Shown here: positions 28,266 to 36,886 of the stretch, in pieces
Position numbering within the stretch: the first letter of the stretch is position 1
Layout of the letters: every line of letters begins with the position of its first letter
Origin: Parvularcula sp039818345
GTDB lineage: Bacteria > Pseudomonadota > Alphaproteobacteria > Caulobacterales > Parvularculaceae
Reading direction: 5' to 3'
Length of the DNA stretch: 64,000 bases
NCBI GenBank assembly: GCA_039818345.1
Contig: JBCBUC010000018.1
Location: forward strand, 14,911-78,910
Translations under genes and position numbers: made by a program
The notes under the pieces: generated by a model
Told to the model about the DNA's origin: nothing
What the model saw: only the letters and a program-made list of their open reading frames with translations
Databases searched by the model: none

Positions 28266-29156
28266 TTAGATTTCGCCACGCAGCCTTTTCATCACGCCTG
28301 AGAAGTCCAAGCCGCCGTGTCCATCTTGGGAAATCTGTTCATAGGTCGCTTTCGCCAAGTCGCCGAATTGGGTCGGCGCACCAATGGCTTCCGCCGCGCC
28401 CGAGGCAAGACGTAAATCCTTCAGCATAAGGTCAACAGCAAAGCCTGGCTTATAATCGTTATTGGACGGAGCCGACGGCACGGGTCCTGGGGCTGGGCAA
28501 TAGGTGGTTACGGACCAACACTGCCCCGATGCAGTTGAGACGACGTCGAAGAACGTCTGCGGATCAAGACCCAGCTCCTCCGCCAGATTAAAGGCCTCAC
28601 AGGTCGCTATCATCGAAATGCCCAGCAACATGTTGTTGGCTAGTTTCGCAACCTGGCCATTGCCCGCCGCACCGACATGAAACACAGATTTGCCCATTGG
28701 ATCTAGGACGGTTCGTGCACGATCAAAGGCGTCGCTTTGTCCCCCGACCATGAAGGTGAGGGTGCCCGCCTGAGCCGCCATGATTCCGCCCGAGACCGGC
28801 GCATCGACCATCAAGAACCCCGCCTCGTCCGCTCTGCGCACGGCTTCTCGGGCGTCCTCCACCGCGATTGTCGAGCAATCGACGAACAAGCTGCCTGCCG
28901 GTGCATGGTCGCTCACCCCATCAGCGCCAAAATAGACGCTCAGCACATGCTGCCCGGCCGGTAACATGGTGACAATGATGTCCGCCTCAGCGACAGCGTC
29001 TGCCACGCTGTGTGCTCCTGATGCCCCGACCGCCTCAGCGGACTTCACCGCGTCAGGGTTGAGGTCAAACGCGACGACATCATGACCCGCCTTCACGAGG
29101 TTAGCACACATGCCTGACCCCATGTTCCCTAGGCCGATGAAAGCAACACGTGTCAT
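28266..29156 (-). CDS. mmsB: 3-hydroxyisobutyrate dehydrogenase
   Basis: A 296-residue enzyme oxidising 3-hydroxyisobutyrate to methylmalonate semialdehyde in valine breakdown. FIGLGNMGSGMCANLVKAGH is the NAD-binding signature; DAPVSGGIMAAQAGTLTFMV and NGQVAKLANNMLLG (catalytic Lys) are family motifs. It overlaps the hydrolase gene by ATGA in a valine cluster, which supports the specific assignment. Confidence 0.94.
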   Translation of the reverse strand: MTRVAFIGLGNMGSGMCANLVKAGHDVVAFDLNPDAVKSAEAVGASGAHSVADAVAEADIIVTMLPAGQHVLSVYFGADGVSDHAPAGSLFVDCSTIAVEDAREAVRRADEAGFLMVDAPVSGGIMAAQAGTLTFMVGGQSDAFDRARTVLDPMGKSVFHVGAAGNGQVAKLANNMLLGISMIATCEAFNLAEELGLDPQTFFDVVSTASGQCWSVTTYCPAPGPVPSAPSNNDYKPGFAVDLMLKDLRLASGAAEAIGAPTQFGDLAKATYEQISQDGHGGLDFSGVMKRLRGEI

Positions 29157-30202
29157 CCGTCGATCTCCTTAAAACTCAATTCCTCTGCGCCTCGTTCATC
29201 GAAAAAGTCCGCAACGGTTTGGTCGCTGATCTCTTCGAGGGTTGATGGCTCCCATTGCGGATTGTTGTCTCGATCAACGAGGACAGCGCGCACGCCTTCT
29301 TGGAAATTGGCGGTCTTGATCATCCGTGTGCATAACCGATACTCCATCGCCATCACTTGGCGAAAGGTCATGTCTTTCCCGCGCAAAAGCTGTTGGCGGG
29401 CAATTTTCATCGTGAGGGGCGATTTGCTTTCCATTTCGCTGGCGACAGTCTTCGCCCAGTCGCTACCTGCCTGAAGTCTCTTCAGGATCTCTTCGACCGA
29501 AGGGCTTGCAAACGCCTGATCCATCTCCGTCCGGTGCACATCATAAGAACCGACGGCCGCAACCGTCGCGGTATCCAGAGCACTTATCCCTTCCGTGCAC
29601 AGTCGATCAATGACGTCTGAGATCGTCTCTGAGGGTACAAAGTGGGTGGCAACGCCAAGGGCGACCACATCTTGACCCTTAAGCCGCGTGCCCGTGAGCG
29701 CAAGCCACGTACCCAATTGTCCATCAAGACGCGGAAGGAAATAGCCGCCGCCCACATCAGGCACCAAGCCAATCCCTGCTTCAGGCATGGCAAAAGTGGT
29801 CCGCTCTGTCGCGACACGATGCGACCCGTGTACGGAAATTCCAACGCCGCCGCCCATGGTGACCCCGTCGATGATCGCCACATAAGGTTTAGGGAATTCT
29901 TTGATCAGCGTGTTAAGCCGATACTCCAGTGCAAAGAACGCCGCACCCGCCCGGCCATCACCGCGACCACTGTCAGCCAAAAGACGTATATCGCCACCCG
30001 CGCAAAACCCGCGGGTGTTCTCGGCGTGGTCAACCACAACAAAGTCGACATTAGGATCACGCCGCCACGCCAAGAGAGCGTCAGTCATGATCTCGCACAT
30101 TTCAAGGTTCAGTGCATGCAGCGCCTTCGGACGATTGAGGGTGATCCGGCCAACTCGGCCCTGCTTCCGGGCGTGTACAACGTGATCTGACATATGACCC
30201 AT
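29153..30202 (-). CDS. 3-hydroxyisobutyryl-CoA hydrolase
   Basis: A crotonase-fold hydrolase that releases CoA from 3-hydroxyisobutyryl-CoA in valine degradation. RITLNRPKALHALNLEM, RGFCAGGDIRLL and GVTMGGGVGISVHGSHRVAT are oxyanion-hole motifs of this subgroup, and MPEAGIGLVPDVGGGYFLPR carries catalytic residues. The start is taken at 30202, where GAGG lies 4 bases upstream and ATG overlaps the stop of the acyl-CoA dehydrogenase (TGATG); an ATG at 30193 is possible. Confidence 0.92.
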   Translation of the reverse strand: MGHMSDHVVHARKQGRVGRITLNRPKALHALNLEMCEIMTDALLAWRRDPNVDFVVVDHAENTRGFCAGGDIRLLADSGRGDGRAGAAFFALEYRLNTLIKEFPKPYVAIIDGVTMGGGVGISVHGSHRVATERTTFAMPEAGIGLVPDVGGGYFLPRLDGQLGTWLALTGTRLKGQDVVALGVATHFVPSETISDVIDRLCTEGISALDTATVAAVGSYDVHRTEMDQAFASPSVEEILKRLQAGSDWAKTVASEMESKSPLTMKIARQQLLRGKDMTFRQVMAMEYRLCTRMIKTANFQEGVRAVLVDRDNNPQWEPSTLEEISDQTVADFFDERGAEELSFKEIDG

Positions 30203-31338
30203 CAAGCCTCTAGAAGAGCACGCGAAACGATGACGCGCATGATTTCGTTGGTGCCCTCGAGGATTTGATGCACCCGCAAATCCCGGACAATGCGTTCAAC
30301 CTGATAGTCGGCAAGATATCCGTATCCACCGTGGATTTGCAGCGCGTCATTGGCGACCTTAAACCCTGTGTCCGTGACAAATCGCTTGGCAGCCGCACAC
30401 ATCTTGGTCGCGTCGGGTGCCTTGTGGTCGAGCTTTGTCGCCGCAGTGTAAAGGAGTGATCGGGCCGCTTGCAGTTCAATCTCCATATCGGCGAGCTTGA
30501 ACTGGGTCGCCTGGAAATCAACAATCGCCTTACCGAATTGTTGTCGGTCTCTTGCGTAAGCCAACGCCAAGTCCAACGCCTGCTGAGCGCCACCAAGCGA
30601 GCACGCCGCGATATTGAGCCGCCCCCCATCAAGACCAGCCATGGCGTATTTAAATCCGTGTCCCTCTGGTCCAATACGGTTCTCAACCGGCACGCGGCAG
30701 TCATCGAAATTGACCATGGCCGTCGGTTGCGCCTTCCAACCCATCTTTTCTTCATTCTTGCCAAATGACAGGCCTGGCGTGCCCTTTTCCACCAGGAATG
30801 CCGAGACGCCGCGCGCTCCGTCTTCGGATGTTCTCGCCATCACGAGGTAGACATCCGAAAATCCGCCGCCCGAGATGAACACCTTGGAGCCATTGAGGAC
30901 GTAGTGAGAATTGCCGTCGGGTTTGGCGCTCGTTTTGAGGCCCGCGGCATCGGATCCGGCGCCAGGCTCAGTCAAGCAGTAAGAGGCAATAAGCTCCGCG
31001 GAAGTCAGTTTAGGGATAAAGCGCGCCCGCAACTCATCGTCAGCAAAACGATCAACCATCCAAGTGACCATGTTGTGGATCGAAAGAAACGACGCATGGC
31101 TCACGCAACCCTTAGAGAGTTCTTCAAAAATCAAGACGGCATCGAGACGGCCAAGGCCGGAGCCACCATGCTCCTCCGCTGTGTAGATTCCGCCAAACCC
31201 CAACTCTGCCAATGAGGTTAGGACGCCGCGATCCATGAATTTTTCACGGTCCCACTGCTCCGCATGGGGACGCAACCGGTCGGTCGCGAAGGATGCCGCG
31301 GTGTCCACGATCATTTTTTGTTCATCGGAGAGTTCCAT
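30202..31338 (-). CDS. acyl-CoA dehydrogenase, probably isobutyryl-CoA dehydrogenase
   Basis: A 378-residue FAD enzyme. CLTEPGAGSDAAGLKT and KVFISGGGFSDVYLVMA are acyl-CoA dehydrogenase signatures; QIHGGYGYLADYQVERIVRD and the late HQILEGTNEIMRVIVSR with the catalytic Glu region are complete. Its place between the valine genes points to isobutyryl-CoA as substrate; that is inferred from context. Confidence 0.9.
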   Translation of the reverse strand: MELSDEQKMIVDTAASFATDRLRPHAEQWDREKFMDRGVLTSLAELGFGGIYTAEEHGGSGLGRLDAVLIFEELSKGCVSHASFLSIHNMVTWMVDRFADDELRARFIPKLTSAELIASYCLTEPGAGSDAAGLKTSAKPDGNSHYVLNGSKVFISGGGFSDVYLVMARTSEDGARGVSAFLVEKGTPGLSFGKNEEKMGWKAQPTAMVNFDDCRVPVENRIGPEGHGFKYAMAGLDGGRLNIAACSLGGAQQALDLALAYARDRQQFGKAIVDFQATQFKLADMEIELQAARSLLYTAATKLDHKAPDATKMCAAAKRFVTDTGFKVANDALQIHGGYGYLADYQVERIVRDLRVHQILEGTNEIMRVIVSRALLEA

Positions 31339-31400
31339 CAGAAATCCTTGCGCGTTGAGGCTTGCATATCAGCACATGCAGCCATTCATCTGTTGTGTTC

Positions 31401-31460
31401 TGTTCCACCAAACAAAGTGGTGAACAAAGATTGATCGGCCATCGAGGCATGGTCGATCAA
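31401..31460. promoter_or_regulatory. two adjacent dyads between mmsA and the acyl-CoA dehydrogenase gene
   Basis: TGTTCCACCA and TGGTGAACA (31401-31426) form an imperfect dyad. TTGATCGGCCAT and ATGGTCGATCAA (31431-31460) form a 12-bp dyad around CGAGGC with a single G-T pair. The second could end mmsA transcription, but no strong T run follows; both could equally be regulator sites for the downstream valine genes. Confidence 0.45.
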
Positions 31461-31547
31461 TCATCCGGTCCAGCAGAGCGATCATTCTCATCGGTAGGTG
31501 ATTGTGCTCATAACACTGATGGTTCTATCAACACTCATGCCTCACTC

Positions 31548-33047
31548 TTATTGCATTGTCGGGATGACGAAGGCTTGGTCGCCAATGTCGCCCTCTGGCC
31601 AACGTTGGGTCACCGTCTTCACCTTGGTCCAAAAACGTGTACCCTCGGTTCCATATTGGTTGATGTCGCCAAAGGCCGACCGCTTCCACCCGCCAAAGCT
31701 ATGGTAAGCCACGGGAACAGGGATGGGAACGTTGACGCCAACCATGCCGACATTGACGCTCGCCGCAAAGTCTCGTGCCGCCCGACCGTTCCGGGTAAAG
31801 ACTGCAACGCCATTTCCATACTGATGGTTTGATGGCAAGGCTGCTGCTTCTTCAAGGCTTTCGGCCCGGACCACTTGAAGAACTGGACCAAAGATTTCCT
31901 CTTTATACGTTTTCATCTCCGCCGTCACATTGTCAAAAAGCGAAGGCCCGATGAAATAGCCGCCCTCATAGCCTTGAAGCTCAAAGCCGCGCCCATCGAT
32001 CAAGAGATCGGCACCATCATCCTCCACACCCATCCGGATGTAGTCCTCGACCTTCGCCCTGTGCGCCGCTGAGATCACAGGGCCGTAATGCGCATCGGCA
32101 TCAGTAGAGATACCCACCCGGAGTTTTTTTGCTTCGTCGGCAACGCGCTCAATAAACTCGTCGGCTGTGTTTTTGCCCACAGGCACCACGACCGGTAAAG
32201 CCATGCAACGCTCCCCCGCTGATCCGTAGGCTGCGCCCACAATATCTTTGACAGCCTGCTCCATATTGGCGTCCGGCAGAATGATACCGTGGTTCTTAGC
32301 ACCGCCCATCGCCTGAACGCGCTTACCGTTGGATGCCCCGCGGGCGTAGATATACTGCGCAATATCAGACGATCCGACAAAACTGACGGCCCTCACCGAA
32401 GGGTGATCCAACAATGCGTCCACCGCCACCTTATCGCCATTCACAACATTCAGCACACCCTCCGGCGCACCAGCCTCCATCATCAACTCGGCAAGACGAA
32501 TAGGTACGGAGGGGTCCTTCTCTGACGGCTTTAACACGAATGTGTTACCCGCAGAGATGGCCATCGCGAACATCCACATCGGGATCATCGCTGGGAAGTT
32601 AAAAGGAGTGATACCGGCGCAAACACCAAGGGGTTGGCGCATTGAATAGACATCGATGCCGGGCCCCGCAGTGCCCGTGTACTCACCTTTTTGGACCTGC
32701 GGCATCCCGCAAGCATACTCAACGACTTCGAGCCCTCGTTGAATGTCGCCTTTTGAGTCTGCGATGACTTTTCCGTGCTCGGAGGACAGCATCTCAGCAA
32801 GCTCATTCATGTTTGCCTCAAGCAGCCGCTTGAATTCAAACATCACCCGCGCCCGGCGCTGCGGGTTCACCAAGGACCAAGTTGGGAAAGCCGCTTCAGC
32901 GTTCTGGACGGCCGCATCCACCTCCGCCTCAGAGGCCAGCGCTACCTTGGCCTGAACCTCGCCGGTGTTGGGGTTGAAAACATCGCTTAGCCGGCCCGAT
33001 GCGCCTTCCACGTGCTTGCCGCCAATGAAATGATGAATGTCACGCAT
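31548..33047 (-). CDS. mmsA: CoA-acylating methylmalonate-semialdehyde dehydrogenase
   Basis: A 499-residue aldehyde dehydrogenase that turns methylmalonate semialdehyde into propionyl-CoA. ITPFNFPAMIPMWMFAMAI, MGGAKNHGIILPDAN and GSAGERCMAL (catalytic Cys) are diagnostic for MmsA. The start at 33047 is preferred over a codon 15 bases upstream because GGGAG lies before it. It completes the valine pathway with mmsB and the two CoA genes. Confidence 0.95.
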   Translation of the reverse strand: MRDIHHFIGGKHVEGASGRLSDVFNPNTGEVQAKVALASEAEVDAAVQNAEAAFPTWSLVNPQRRARVMFEFKRLLEANMNELAEMLSSEHGKVIADSKGDIQRGLEVVEYACGMPQVQKGEYTGTAGPGIDVYSMRQPLGVCAGITPFNFPAMIPMWMFAMAISAGNTFVLKPSEKDPSVPIRLAELMMEAGAPEGVLNVVNGDKVAVDALLDHPSVRAVSFVGSSDIAQYIYARGASNGKRVQAMGGAKNHGIILPDANMEQAVKDIVGAAYGSAGERCMALPVVVPVGKNTADEFIERVADEAKKLRVGISTDADAHYGPVISAAHRAKVEDYIRMGVEDDGADLLIDGRGFELQGYEGGYFIGPSLFDNVTAEMKTYKEEIFGPVLQVVRAESLEEAAALPSNHQYGNGVAVFTRNGRAARDFAASVNVGMVGVNVPIPVPVAYHSFGGWKRSAFGDINQYGTEGTRFWTKVKTVTQRWPEGDIGDQAFVIPTMQ

Positions 33048-33264
33048 CTGGACCACTCCCATGGTTGTTTTTCTGCGCTTGTACCAACAGCAAAGCCAGG
33101 GATAAACATCCGTATCTGCAGCTCATACCAGCGAAAATGCTGGCTCAATGCCTTGAATTGAGGTCAGCTACGGCTGGTGTCGGTCGTTGCCGATGGCACC
33201 GTTCGGAACATGCATCAGCCCAAGAGAAGTTCGGCAACCAACATCACGACGACGGAGGTAAACA

Positions 33265-34443
33265 ATGGGAACCCTACCCAGTTACGATTGGACCGACCCG
33301 CTCGGACTGCACGATGCTCTTTCTGACGATGAGCAAATGATCGTCGAGAATGCGCGGAACTATTGCCAAAATGAGCTCTTTCCGCGTGTCTTGGAGGACC
33401 ATCGCCATGAGCAATTTGACCGCGCCATTTTCCGTGAAATGGGTGAGTTGGGCTTTCTTGGGTCAACAATTGACGGGTACGGATGTGCCGGTGTTAATTA
33501 TGTCTCTTACGGATTAATCGCGCGCGAGGTTGAACGGGTTGATTCGGGATATCGCTCCGCAATGAGTGTCCAGTCGTCATTGGTGATGCATCCGATCAAC
33601 ACCTATGGTTCCGAGGAGCAACGGAAAAAATACTTACCGAAACTCGCGACGGGCGAGTGGATTGGATGCTTTGGCCTTACCGAACCCGATGCCGGTTCAG
33701 ATCCAGCCGCGATGAAAACCCGGGCCCGTAGCACCGACGGCGGCTATCTTCTCAACGGTGCCAAAATGTGGATCACCAATTCTCCGCTCGCCGATGTATT
33801 TGTCGTCTGGGCCAAGACCGATGACGGCATCATCCGCGGATTTATTCTCGAGCGAGGCATGGATGGTCTGTCCACCCCTAAAATTGAAGGCAAGTTCTCG
33901 CTCCGAGCATCGGTCACGGGTGAGATCGTTATGGAGGATGTTTTCGTCCCTGAACAGAACTTGCTTCCACATGTTGAGGGCTTGAAAGGACCTTTCGGGT
34001 GCCTCAACTCTGCCCGGTACGGTATCGCCTGGGGCGCCCTTGGTGCCGCCGAATTCTGTTGGCACGCAGCACGGCAATACACGCTCGATCGGACACAGTT
34101 TAATCGCCCCCTAGCAGCGACCCAGCTTGTCCAACGGAAGCTGGCTGATATGCAAACAGAGATCACGATCGGCCTCCATGCCTGTCTGCAAGCTGGTCGC
34201 CAACGTGACGCGGGCAAGCTCCATCCGACGGCGATTTCTCTCATTAAACGGAACAGTTGCGGCAAAGCGCTCGATATCGCGCGCACAGCCCGCGATATGC
34301 ATGGCGGCAATGGTGTGTCAGACGAATACCATGTCATTCGTCACGTGATGAACTTAGAAGCCGTCAACACCTACGAAGGGACCCATGACGTTCATGCCTT
34401 GATCCTGGGGCGCGGCCAAACGGGGCTGCAAGCCTTCTCGTAA
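33265..34443 (+). CDS. gcdH: glutaryl-CoA dehydrogenase
   Basis: A 392-residue decarboxylating acyl-CoA dehydrogenase of lysine/tryptophan degradation. GCFGLTEPDAGSDPAAMKTR, NGAKMWITNSPLADVFVVWAK and the C-terminal NLEAVNTYEGTHDVHALILGR, with its Glu, are characteristic. GGAGG precedes the ATG. It is transcribed divergently from mmsA across about 200 bases with no visible gene. Confidence 0.94.
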   Translation: MGTLPSYDWTDPLGLHDALSDDEQMIVENARNYCQNELFPRVLEDHRHEQFDRAIFREMGELGFLGSTIDGYGCAGVNYVSYGLIAREVERVDSGYRSAMSVQSSLVMHPINTYGSEEQRKKYLPKLATGEWIGCFGLTEPDAGSDPAAMKTRARSTDGGYLLNGAKMWITNSPLADVFVVWAKTDDGIIRGFILERGMDGLSTPKIEGKFSLRASVTGEIVMEDVFVPEQNLLPHVEGLKGPFGCLNSARYGIAWGALGAAEFCWHAARQYTLDRTQFNRPLAATQLVQRKLADMQTEITIGLHACLQAGRQRDAGKLHPTAISLIKRNSCGKALDIARTARDMHGGNGVSDEYHVIRHVMNLEAVNTYEGTHDVHALILGRGQTGLQAFS

Positions 34444-34626
34444 GTGGATGGCAACGCAAGGGCCGCACCCGGTTTGCGAGCGCTACGCTTCTTCTCTGGT
34501 CACGCCGAGACCGATCAAAGGGCATTGACCGCTCAGGCTTTAGCGGCGTCAGGCATCCGTCTTCGACAACAGCTGCGTCGACAGACTATAACTCAACTAT
34601 CTGTTTTTATTGAATTTAAGAAAAGA

Positions 34627-34701
<75 letters not shown>

Positions 34702-34796
34702 AAACCTGGATCGTTTCGTTATGGCAACGGTACCAAATACGGTACTGTGGAAGAAGCGAGCTAGCTTTCTCGGCCCTCACGGTCAACCTAGTACCC

Positions 34797-35048
34797 ATGC
34801 AAAAAGAGAGCGCGCTGGCCAACCTCTTCGCTCACGAGTATGGATTAACAATTTATTGTGAGCACACTGACTGTGGCCACAAAGCCAGGCTATCGCGTGA
34901 CGAGGTTCAGTTGCGTTTCGCGGCATTCAGCGATTGGCCGCCGGGTCAGTTTTTGAAGAGCCTGAGGTGCTCTAAATGCGGGCGAAGATCACCGGGAGAC
35001 GGCGCTCAGATTCATAGGAGCTCACCGAGTGGGATGGGTCCTTACTGA
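34797..35048 (+). CDS. small protein with paired CxxC-type motifs, unknown
   Basis: An 83-residue protein with CEHTDC (residues about 21-26) and CSKC (about 58-61), spaced as in a zinc ribbon. No family is recognised. The ATG at 34797 has a weak AGAG-poor leader, so the start is uncertain. It sits between tRNA-Thr and the phage genes and could belong to either side; the stop overlaps the opposing gene at 35042 by 7 bases. Confidence 0.5.
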   Translation: MQKESALANLFAHEYGLTIYCEHTDCGHKARLSRDEVQLRFAAFSDWPPGQFLKSLRCSKCGRRSPGDGAQIHRSSPSGMGPY

Positions 35049-35239
35049 GGTTGCAAAGCCCGCCGCCTACCTGGACAGCGGTAGTCAGTACCTGACCTCA
35101 CGCAATAACAAGCATCAAACTGCTGGATGCGCTGTCGTTTTTGTTCGCGCTGGTTAGCGGCCATCTCTTCAATAACGTTAATCAGCTCTTCGCGCGTCAT
35201 CTTTGCGACTGGCTGCCCTCGGTATAGGCTTGCGGTCAC
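35042..35239 (-). CDS. small phage protein, unknown
   Basis: A 65-residue protein starting at GTG (35239), preceded by GAGGGG. The N-terminal half is predicted helical (TREELINVIEEMAANQREQ); the C-terminal half has two cysteines and is basic. Its start overlaps the stop of a 16-residue reading frame by GTGA. Function unknown. Confidence 0.55.
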   Translation of the reverse strand: MTASLYRGQPVAKMTREELINVIEEMAANQREQKRQRIQQFDACYCVRSGTDYRCPGRRRALQPQ

Positions 35240-35286
35240 GGGCGTCCCCTCGTTACGTTTCCACCGAAGTGTTCAATCTGGGTCAC
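35236..35286 (-). CDS. 16-residue overlapping micro-ORF
   Basis: GTG at 35286 follows the strong leader AAGGAACGATC, the same leader used before genes at 36122 and 37008. It encodes MTQIEHFGGNVTRGRP and overlaps both neighbours by GTGA, forming a continuous chain of coupled genes. It may act mainly to carry ribosomes from 35507-35283 to 35239-35042. Confidence 0.45.
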   Translation of the reverse strand: MTQIEHFGGNVTRGRP

Positions 35287-35507
35287 GATCGTTCCTTGTG
35301 TGGCGACATCTCAACATTAGCACGGAGCACGAGCGATCTTTCGTTCGGACCCGCATCAAGCGCCCAGGTTACTCGCTCTACAAACCACGTCTCTTTCTCA
35401 ATACTGACATATTCACCCTGGCGCGGCACAGAGATCGCATCACGCGTGCGCGCAAGCAGCTCGCCTGTTTCAACATCATAGAACTTAATCACCGACCATT
35501 CAGACAT
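35283..35507 (-). CDS. small phage protein, unknown
   Basis: About 74 residues from ATG at 35507 (MSEWSVIKFYDVETGELL). The pattern VxxGExVSIEKETWFVERVTW looks like a small beta-barrel, but no family is recognised. Its stop overlaps the next micro-ORF start by GTGA. Confidence 0.6.
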   Translation of the reverse strand: MSEWSVIKFYDVETGELLARTRDAISVPRQGEYVSIEKETWFVERVTWALDAGPNERSLVLRANVEMSPHKERS

Positions 35508-35532
35508 CAGAGCGTTCAATCAGTGCCAGAGG

Positions 35533-35784
35533 TTAAATGATCGATGTAAGCGACTGTGGCGGGGGCGTTCCCTCGACGGCGTCAAGAAGCTCCCTGAGCG
35601 CCGCGGAAGCTTTGTCGAAAAGCTCGGGGTGTTCATCTCGAACAACAAAACCCAGTTGCGCAAATTGCTCTGGTTTGAAACCTAGATTGTCGCCGTCCAC
35701 AGCAGCAAAGGCGATGACGCTAAACGCGTCTCTACCGCCCACCGTGTTGCGGTGGCGGTGGCGGAGATCAACTTCTGCTAGCAT
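35533..35784 (-). CDS. small phage protein, unknown
   Basis: An 83-residue protein with GGGAG before ATG at 35784. The C-terminal half (DKASAALRELLDAVEGTP) is probably helical. No recognised family or residues. Confidence 0.6.
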   Translation of the reverse strand: MLAEVDLRHRHRNTVGGRDAFSVIAFAAVDGDNLGFKPEQFAQLGFVVRDEHPELFDKASAALRELLDAVEGTPPPQSLTSII

Positions 35785-35852
35785 TTAAACCAACTCCCTA
35801 TCTCAAACTGGCCTTATAGCAGACCGGCGACCGTCGGTCCTCAGCCTTATCA

Positions 35853-36122
35853 TCAAGACGGTTCCCCCACTTCGGTTTCCGTGTGCAGGACCTCGCGACC
35901 GATGATGCACTCTTTTGGGATGGTCATCACACCAGTCACCTGATGCTCCCCGTCGCTCTCTACGCCGATGTGCGGAGCAACCTGAACATCACTCTTTGTC
36001 TCTCGGCAGACCCAGCCAACACTGATCATCGAACATGGCCCGTTGTCCTCCAAATCGTCCACCAAACACCACCGTGATGTCGTGCCTCGGCTGTCGACCC
36101 AACGGACCAGTTCCAGGTTCAT
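35853..36122 (-). CDS. small phage protein, unknown
   Basis: An 89-residue protein beginning MNLELVRWVDSRGTTSRW. The start at 36122 is preferred to an upstream codon because AAGGAACGATC directly precedes it. It overlaps the previous gene by ATGA. The Trp/Cys-containing beta pattern (CSMISVGWVCRETKS) recalls short phage early proteins, but no function is assigned. Confidence 0.65.
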   Translation of the reverse strand: MNLELVRWVDSRGTTSRWCLVDDLEDNGPCSMISVGWVCRETKSDVQVAPHIGVESDGEHQVTGVMTIPKECIIGREVLHTETEVGEPS

Positions 36123-36271
36123 GATCGTTCCTTCGTTTCTAACCACTCAACCGCGCGGCTAAGCGGGGTTCGCACCGCAACAGTCCACCAGAATATTCCA
36201 CCCAACAGTGCGCGCTGAACATGCCAGGACCCATGTCGAGATTGCTGTAGGCGATAGCGGGGCTCGATCAT
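36119..36271 (-). CDS. 50-residue phage protein, unknown
   Basis: A short frame linked at both ends by ATGA overlaps to the genes at 36441-36268 and 36122-35853. It encodes a basic, Trp-rich peptide (MIEPRYRLQQSRHGSWHVQ...) with a short hydrophobic centre. The double overlap is the main support. Confidence 0.55.
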   Translation of the reverse strand: MIEPRYRLQQSRHGSWHVQRALLGGIFWWTVAVRTPLSRAVEWLETKERS

Positions 36272-36441
36272 TCTTTCGCCTCGTTATCTATCACGAGCCG
36301 CAGATGGTCGCCGTTGCGACGGGCATTCACTCGCTCAAGGTGACGATAAATTTTCTCAGAGATTTCTCTGCTGCTGCCATCGCGGAAGTATACAAGGTAG
36401 CGAGGCGACAAATCTGTGCCGGGATCTATTCCAATCATCAT
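36268..36441 (-). CDS. 57-residue phage protein, unknown
   Basis: Starts at ATG 36441 with AAAGGAAG upstream and ends in an ATGA overlap. The sequence is polar and helical (SREISEKIYRHLERVNARR), with the profile of a small nucleic-acid-binding or regulatory peptide. It follows tRNA-Trp by 23 bases. Confidence 0.6.
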   Translation of the reverse strand: MMIGIDPGTDLSPRYLVYFRDGSSREISEKIYRHLERVNARRNGDHLRLVIDNEAKE

Positions 36442-36464
36442 GATCGCGCTTCCTTTTTTGAAAC

Positions 36465-36538
36465 TGGCACCAGTGCGAGGAATCGAACCCCGATCTTCGG
36501 TTTTGGAGACCGCCGCATTACCACTATGCTACACTGAT
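36465..36538 (-). tRNA. phage tRNA-Trp(CCA)
   Basis: A 74-base cloverleaf with acceptor ATCAGTG/CACTGGT, encoded CCA, GCAT/ATGC D stem, anticodon loop CTCCAAA giving CCA, and a CGGGG/CCTCG T stem with normal TTCGATT loop. One outer anticodon-stem pair is G-A. It lies inside the early phage gene block. Confidence 0.9.
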
Positions 36539-36567
36539 TAATTCTCACGAAGACGGTTCCTCAAAAT

Positions 36568-36653
36568 TGGAGCGAGTGGCAGGGATCGAACCTGCGTCCT
36601 CCGAGAGCCTGTGCACAGACAGAAACGGCGCTCCGCCATTGAGCTTCACTCGC
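36568..36653 (-). tRNA. second phage tRNA-like gene, isotype unclear
   Basis: An 86-base gene with perfect acceptor (GCGAGTG/CACTCGC), encoded CCA, GCTC/GAGC D stem and GCAGG/CCTGC T stem with TTCGATC loop. The 33 bases between position 26 and the T arm do not form a normal 5-bp anticodon stem with 7-base loop. The best local pairing is TCTGT/ACAGG around six bases. The length would suit a long variable arm. It may be degenerate or unusual; the amino acid cannot be assigned by eye. Confidence 0.7.
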
Positions 36654-36655
36654 AT

Positions 36656-36886
36656 TTATTGTTCCCCTTTTTCCGCAGCAATAAGCTGCTCAAGCATCCA
36701 GTCTGCCCAGCGACTATGTTTCTCCGTGTTCCAAACGAACGCAGCGATAACATCCTTGGCCTCATCAGGCACGTCATCGCGAGCCATGACAGCCCGAACG
36801 GAGTTCACGTTCGTTGCTGCATCCCTACCCAGCTCCTTGGGTGTATATTTGCCTTCAGGGAATATCGAGAGAAAATAACCGGTCAC
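36656..36886 (-). CDS. small phage protein, unknown
   Basis: A 76-residue protein from GTG at 36886, with GGGGAA 6 bases upstream and a GTGA overlap with the preceding membrane peptide. A longer frame exists upstream but has no ribosome site and overlaps that gene. The mostly helical, acidic sequence (DEAKDVIAAFVWNTEKHSRW) has no recognised family. It ends 3 bases before the second tRNA. Confidence 0.6.
   Translation of the reverse strand: MTGYFLSIFPEGKYTPKELGRDAATNVNSVRAVMARDDVPDEAKDVIAAFVWNTEKHSRWADWMLEQLIAAEKGEQ

Noticed and set aside
34444..34620. Gene between gcdH and tRNA-Thr
   Set aside because: Open frames here are short, lack ribosome sites and resemble nothing; the stretch appears non-coding.
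36568..36653. tRNA-Sec or tRNA-Tyr assignment of the second phage tRNA
   Set aside because: Acceptor stem is a normal 7 bp and no TCA or GTA anticodon falls in a proper loop.
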